Assembly (NCBI GenBank): GCA_018903015.1
Contig: JAHIPR010000306.1
Span: 1 to 8,143, forward strand
DNA: 8,143 bases
Direction: 5' to 3'
Origin: a bacterium
GTDB lineage: Bacteria; Atribacterota; JS1; SB-45; 34-128
The translations under genes were made by a program, and so were the position numbers. Under the pieces are notes generated by a model that was not told where the DNA came from, searched no databases, and worked only from the letters and a program-made list of their open reading frames with translations. Below, piece after piece: positions 7,046 to 8,143 of this stretch; positions within the stretch are counted from its first letter, which is position 1; every line of letters begins with the position of its first letter.

Positions 7046-7243
7046 ACTGGTAATAAAGCGAAAATAGCTTATTTTTCAAGTGTAGGAGATTTTAACTATT
7101 TGGGTTCAAGAGGTAAGTTACCAACATACATCTTTGGACCTCAGGGTAAAAATTATCATAGTCCTGATGAATATGTAGAATTAAACACCATAGTGAAAAC
7201 AGCAGAGGTCATTTATGACTTTCTTAAGAAAGTTTTAATTTAG
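7046..7243 (+). pseudogene. Remnant of a second M20 hydrolase gene (last 65 codons only)
   Basis: The segment encodes the terminal 65 residues of the M20 enzyme ([20 protein letters not shown] to FLKKVLI) with the same stop codon as the intact gene. It keeps the C-terminal metal-ligand His in NYHSPDEY but lacks the other ligands and catalytic Asp/Glu. It is joined in frame to the internal aminomutase piece, giving an 87-codon open frame from the ATG at 6980. That ATG is an internal aminomutase Met with no ribosome binding site, so I treat the chimera as decay rather than a new gene. Confidence 0.88.
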
Positions 7244-7291
7244 TTAGCTTCTTCGATAAAAAAAGGGGGTGGTCAATGCGTAGAAAGCTAA
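7244..7291 (+). promoter_or_regulatory. Second copy of the leader hairpin (A7G5 tract)
   Basis: TTAGCTTCTTCG (7244-7255) and CGTAGAAAGCTAA (7279-7291) repeat the arms seen at 2337-2389 without change. The loop has seven A (7258-7264) and five G (7265-7269) in place of nine and eight. Here it precedes the substrate-binding-protein gene remnant rather than the symporter. Downstream, a 2-nt loss turns the 20-codon frame of the first copy into a 9-codon one ending at a TAG. Confidence 0.4.
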
Positions 7292-7354
7292 TGAAGTGTA
7301 TTTAGAATTTATTGTCGTAATGTTAAAAATATTAAGAAAAAACGGAGGAAAAAA

Positions 7355-7729
7355 ATGAATTTTAAGAAAGTATTTTCAATAATCCTAATTTTCACATTAC
7401 TTTTATTGTTAACGCAACTAAATGTATTTTGTCAAAAAACAGAACCCAATTCTATGAGAATTGGAGTTACAGTTGAACCAGACAGTTTAAGCCCTCTTAT
7501 TTCTTACTCCCAAGCTGGATACGAAATATTTTCAGTTTTATATGATTCTCTAGTTGTTTTAGATGAGAATTATGAAACAGTTCCAGATTTAGCAAAAGAG
7601 TGGACTATAAGTGATGATAAATTGGAATGGATTTTTAAGCTTAGAAATGATGTCAAATGGCATGATGGGGTTTTTAGAGGGGACTCATATATTGTAAAAA
7701 ATATTAAGGTAGAAATCAGAACCATTTGA
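7355..7729 (+). pseudogene. Truncated ABC-transporter substrate-binding protein (SBP_bac_5, peptide/nickel class)
   Basis: The ATG at 7355 has GGAGG at 7344-7348. It opens a 124-codon frame with a positively charged start and a long hydrophobic signal sequence (residues 4-25, ending LNVFCQK; the Cys is not in a canonical lipobox). The N-lobe of the family 5 oligopeptide-binding proteins follows: RIGVTVEPDSLSP, SVLYDSLVVLDENYETVPDL, AKEWTISDDKLEWIFKLRND and VKWHDG. Full-length members are about 500-600 residues. The expected P-F-T-A-x-D-V continuation is missing: after HDGV the frame reads FRGDSYIVKN, then IKVEIRTI and stop, which I do not recognise. No other frame near the break continues the family pattern, so this is a deletion near 7672-7684, not a simple frameshift. 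It was probably the transporter gene of the second kamA-M20 cluster. Confidence 0.85.
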
Positions 7730-7825
7730 ATTCTATCTTATATTTACTATTGTAAAAGTGTAAAGTAAAATTAGAAATATATTTTTGATTAAGATAATTA
7801 AGAAGCAATATCTGGAGGATATACT

Positions 7826-8143
7826 ATGGAAAAACTTGATCTCGCAATTAAGTCAGACAAGGTATTTATTGATGGCAGATTAATAGATTGTTGTATTGGA
7901 GTAAAGGATGGAATAATTTCTATTATATGCAAGGAAAAACTATTCGCAGAAAAAGTCATTGATGCGAAAGGTAAAATTATTTTACCGGGCACAATAGACC
8001 CCCATGTCCATATCAGGGCTCCGGGGCATGATGAAAGGGAAACCTTTGAAAGCGGTTCAAAAGATGCTGCCTTAGGCGGAGTTACTACTATAATTGAAAT
8101 GCCCATCTCTGTTCCTCCACCGCATTCCCCCGAAATAGTAAAG
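7826..8143 (+). CDS. Cyclic amidohydrolase, allantoinase/dihydroorotase/hydantoinase group (3' partial)
   Basis: The ATG at 7826 has GGAGG at 7814-7818. The frame stays open for 106 codons to the window end, so the roughly 450-residue protein is cut off. Visible parts: the N-terminal beta-sandwich (LDLAIKSDKVFIDGRLID, then IGVKDGIISII); KGKIILPGTIDPHVHIRAPG with the metal-binding His60-x-His62 and the following Arg; ETFESGSKDAALGGVTTIIE; and MPISVPP. The PGH-x(4)-ETFESGS-x-AA-x-GGVTT run is typical of allantoinases and related ring-opening hydrolases of the DHOase/hydantoinase subgroup; dihydropyrimidinases and dihydroorotases share most of it. The carboxylated lysine and later His/Asp ligands lie outside the window. 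It could open a cyclic ureide or lactam to a carbamoyl amino acid that an M20 enzyme would then cleave (inference). It lies 96 bp after the transporter remnant. Confidence 0.87.
   Translation, partial: MEKLDLAIKSDKVFIDGRLIDCCIGVKDGIISIICKEKLFAEKVIDAKGKIILPGTIDPHVHIRAPGHDERETFESGSKDAALGGVTTIIEMPISVPPPHSPEIVK

Larger units (their letters stand above)
6906..7338 (+). repeat. Second copy of the kamA / M20 3' end / leader block
   Basis: 6906-7045 matches 420-559 and 7046-7338 matches 2139-2439. In the intact copy these two pieces are 1.58 kb apart, so the second copy has lost the interval between them: the rest of kamA, the intercistronic gap and about 337 codons of the M20 gene. The join carries no insertion sequence or target duplication. 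Short shared bases (tca) flank it, consistent with an illegitimate deletion. Confidence 0.9.

Noticed and set aside
6980..7243. An 87-codon chimeric protein gene joining aminomutase and M20 pieces
   Set aside because: Its ATG is an internal Met of the aminomutase with no ribosome binding site, and the frame exists only because a deletion happened to join in phase.
7798..8106. Reverse-strand open frame opposite the cyclic amidohydrolase
   Set aside because: It is a shadow of the forward gene, which carries clear PHVH and GGVTT motifs. The reverse product has no recognisable domain. The other long reverse frames overlapping the forward genes were rejected for the same reason.

Overview
The window is AT-rich DNA (roughly one third G+C by eye) with tightly packed genes on the + strand, strong GGAGG-type ribosome binding sites and enzymes of anaerobic amino-acid metabolism. 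That fits an anaerobic, low-GC bacterium (Bacillota-like, or a lineage such as Atribacterota). The sequence alone does not settle the phylum. I see no rRNA, tRNA, CRISPR array, transposase or phage gene.

Layout. (1) 2-3937 holds a lysine 2,3-aminomutase-family radical SAM gene (5' end outside the window), an M20-family metallohydrolase, a short leader with a hairpin and an A9G8 tract, and an SSS-type sodium/solute symporter. (2) 3938-4170 is intergenic. It holds a concentric dyad-symmetric element (3949-3994) and a terminator-like hairpin (4040-4088). (3) 4171-6714 holds a YtcJ-type amidohydrolase and a DapF-family cofactor-independent epimerase/racemase. (4) 6811-7729 is a decayed second copy of region 1: the N-terminus of an aminomutase gene, an internal aminomutase piece, the last 65 codons of the M20 gene, the same noncoding leader, then the first quarter of an ABC-transporter substrate-binding protein gene instead of the symporter. 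Large internal deletions separate the pieces. (5) From 7826 to the window end is the start of a cyclic amidohydrolase (allantoinase/dihydroorotase/hydantoinase group).

Reading of the set. The intact genes could form a pathway in which a basic amino acid, or an amide, acylated or cyclic derivative of one, is imported, hydrolysed by metallohydrolases, racemised by the DapF homologue and isomerised by the aminomutase. This is inference. It rests on co-location and on two features read directly: the aminomutase keeps both aspartates that bind the lysine side chain in the clostridial enzyme, and the DapF homologue has Glu where two Asn that help hold the distal end of diaminopimelate normally sit. 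The order hydantoinase-like, M20, racemase, permease resembles hydantoin-utilisation clusters, but with different enzyme families.

The most notable structural observation is the duplicated, deletion-riddled second copy. Its surviving pieces are about 94-95% identical to the first copy, the noncoding leader is kept, and a different transporter gene is attached.
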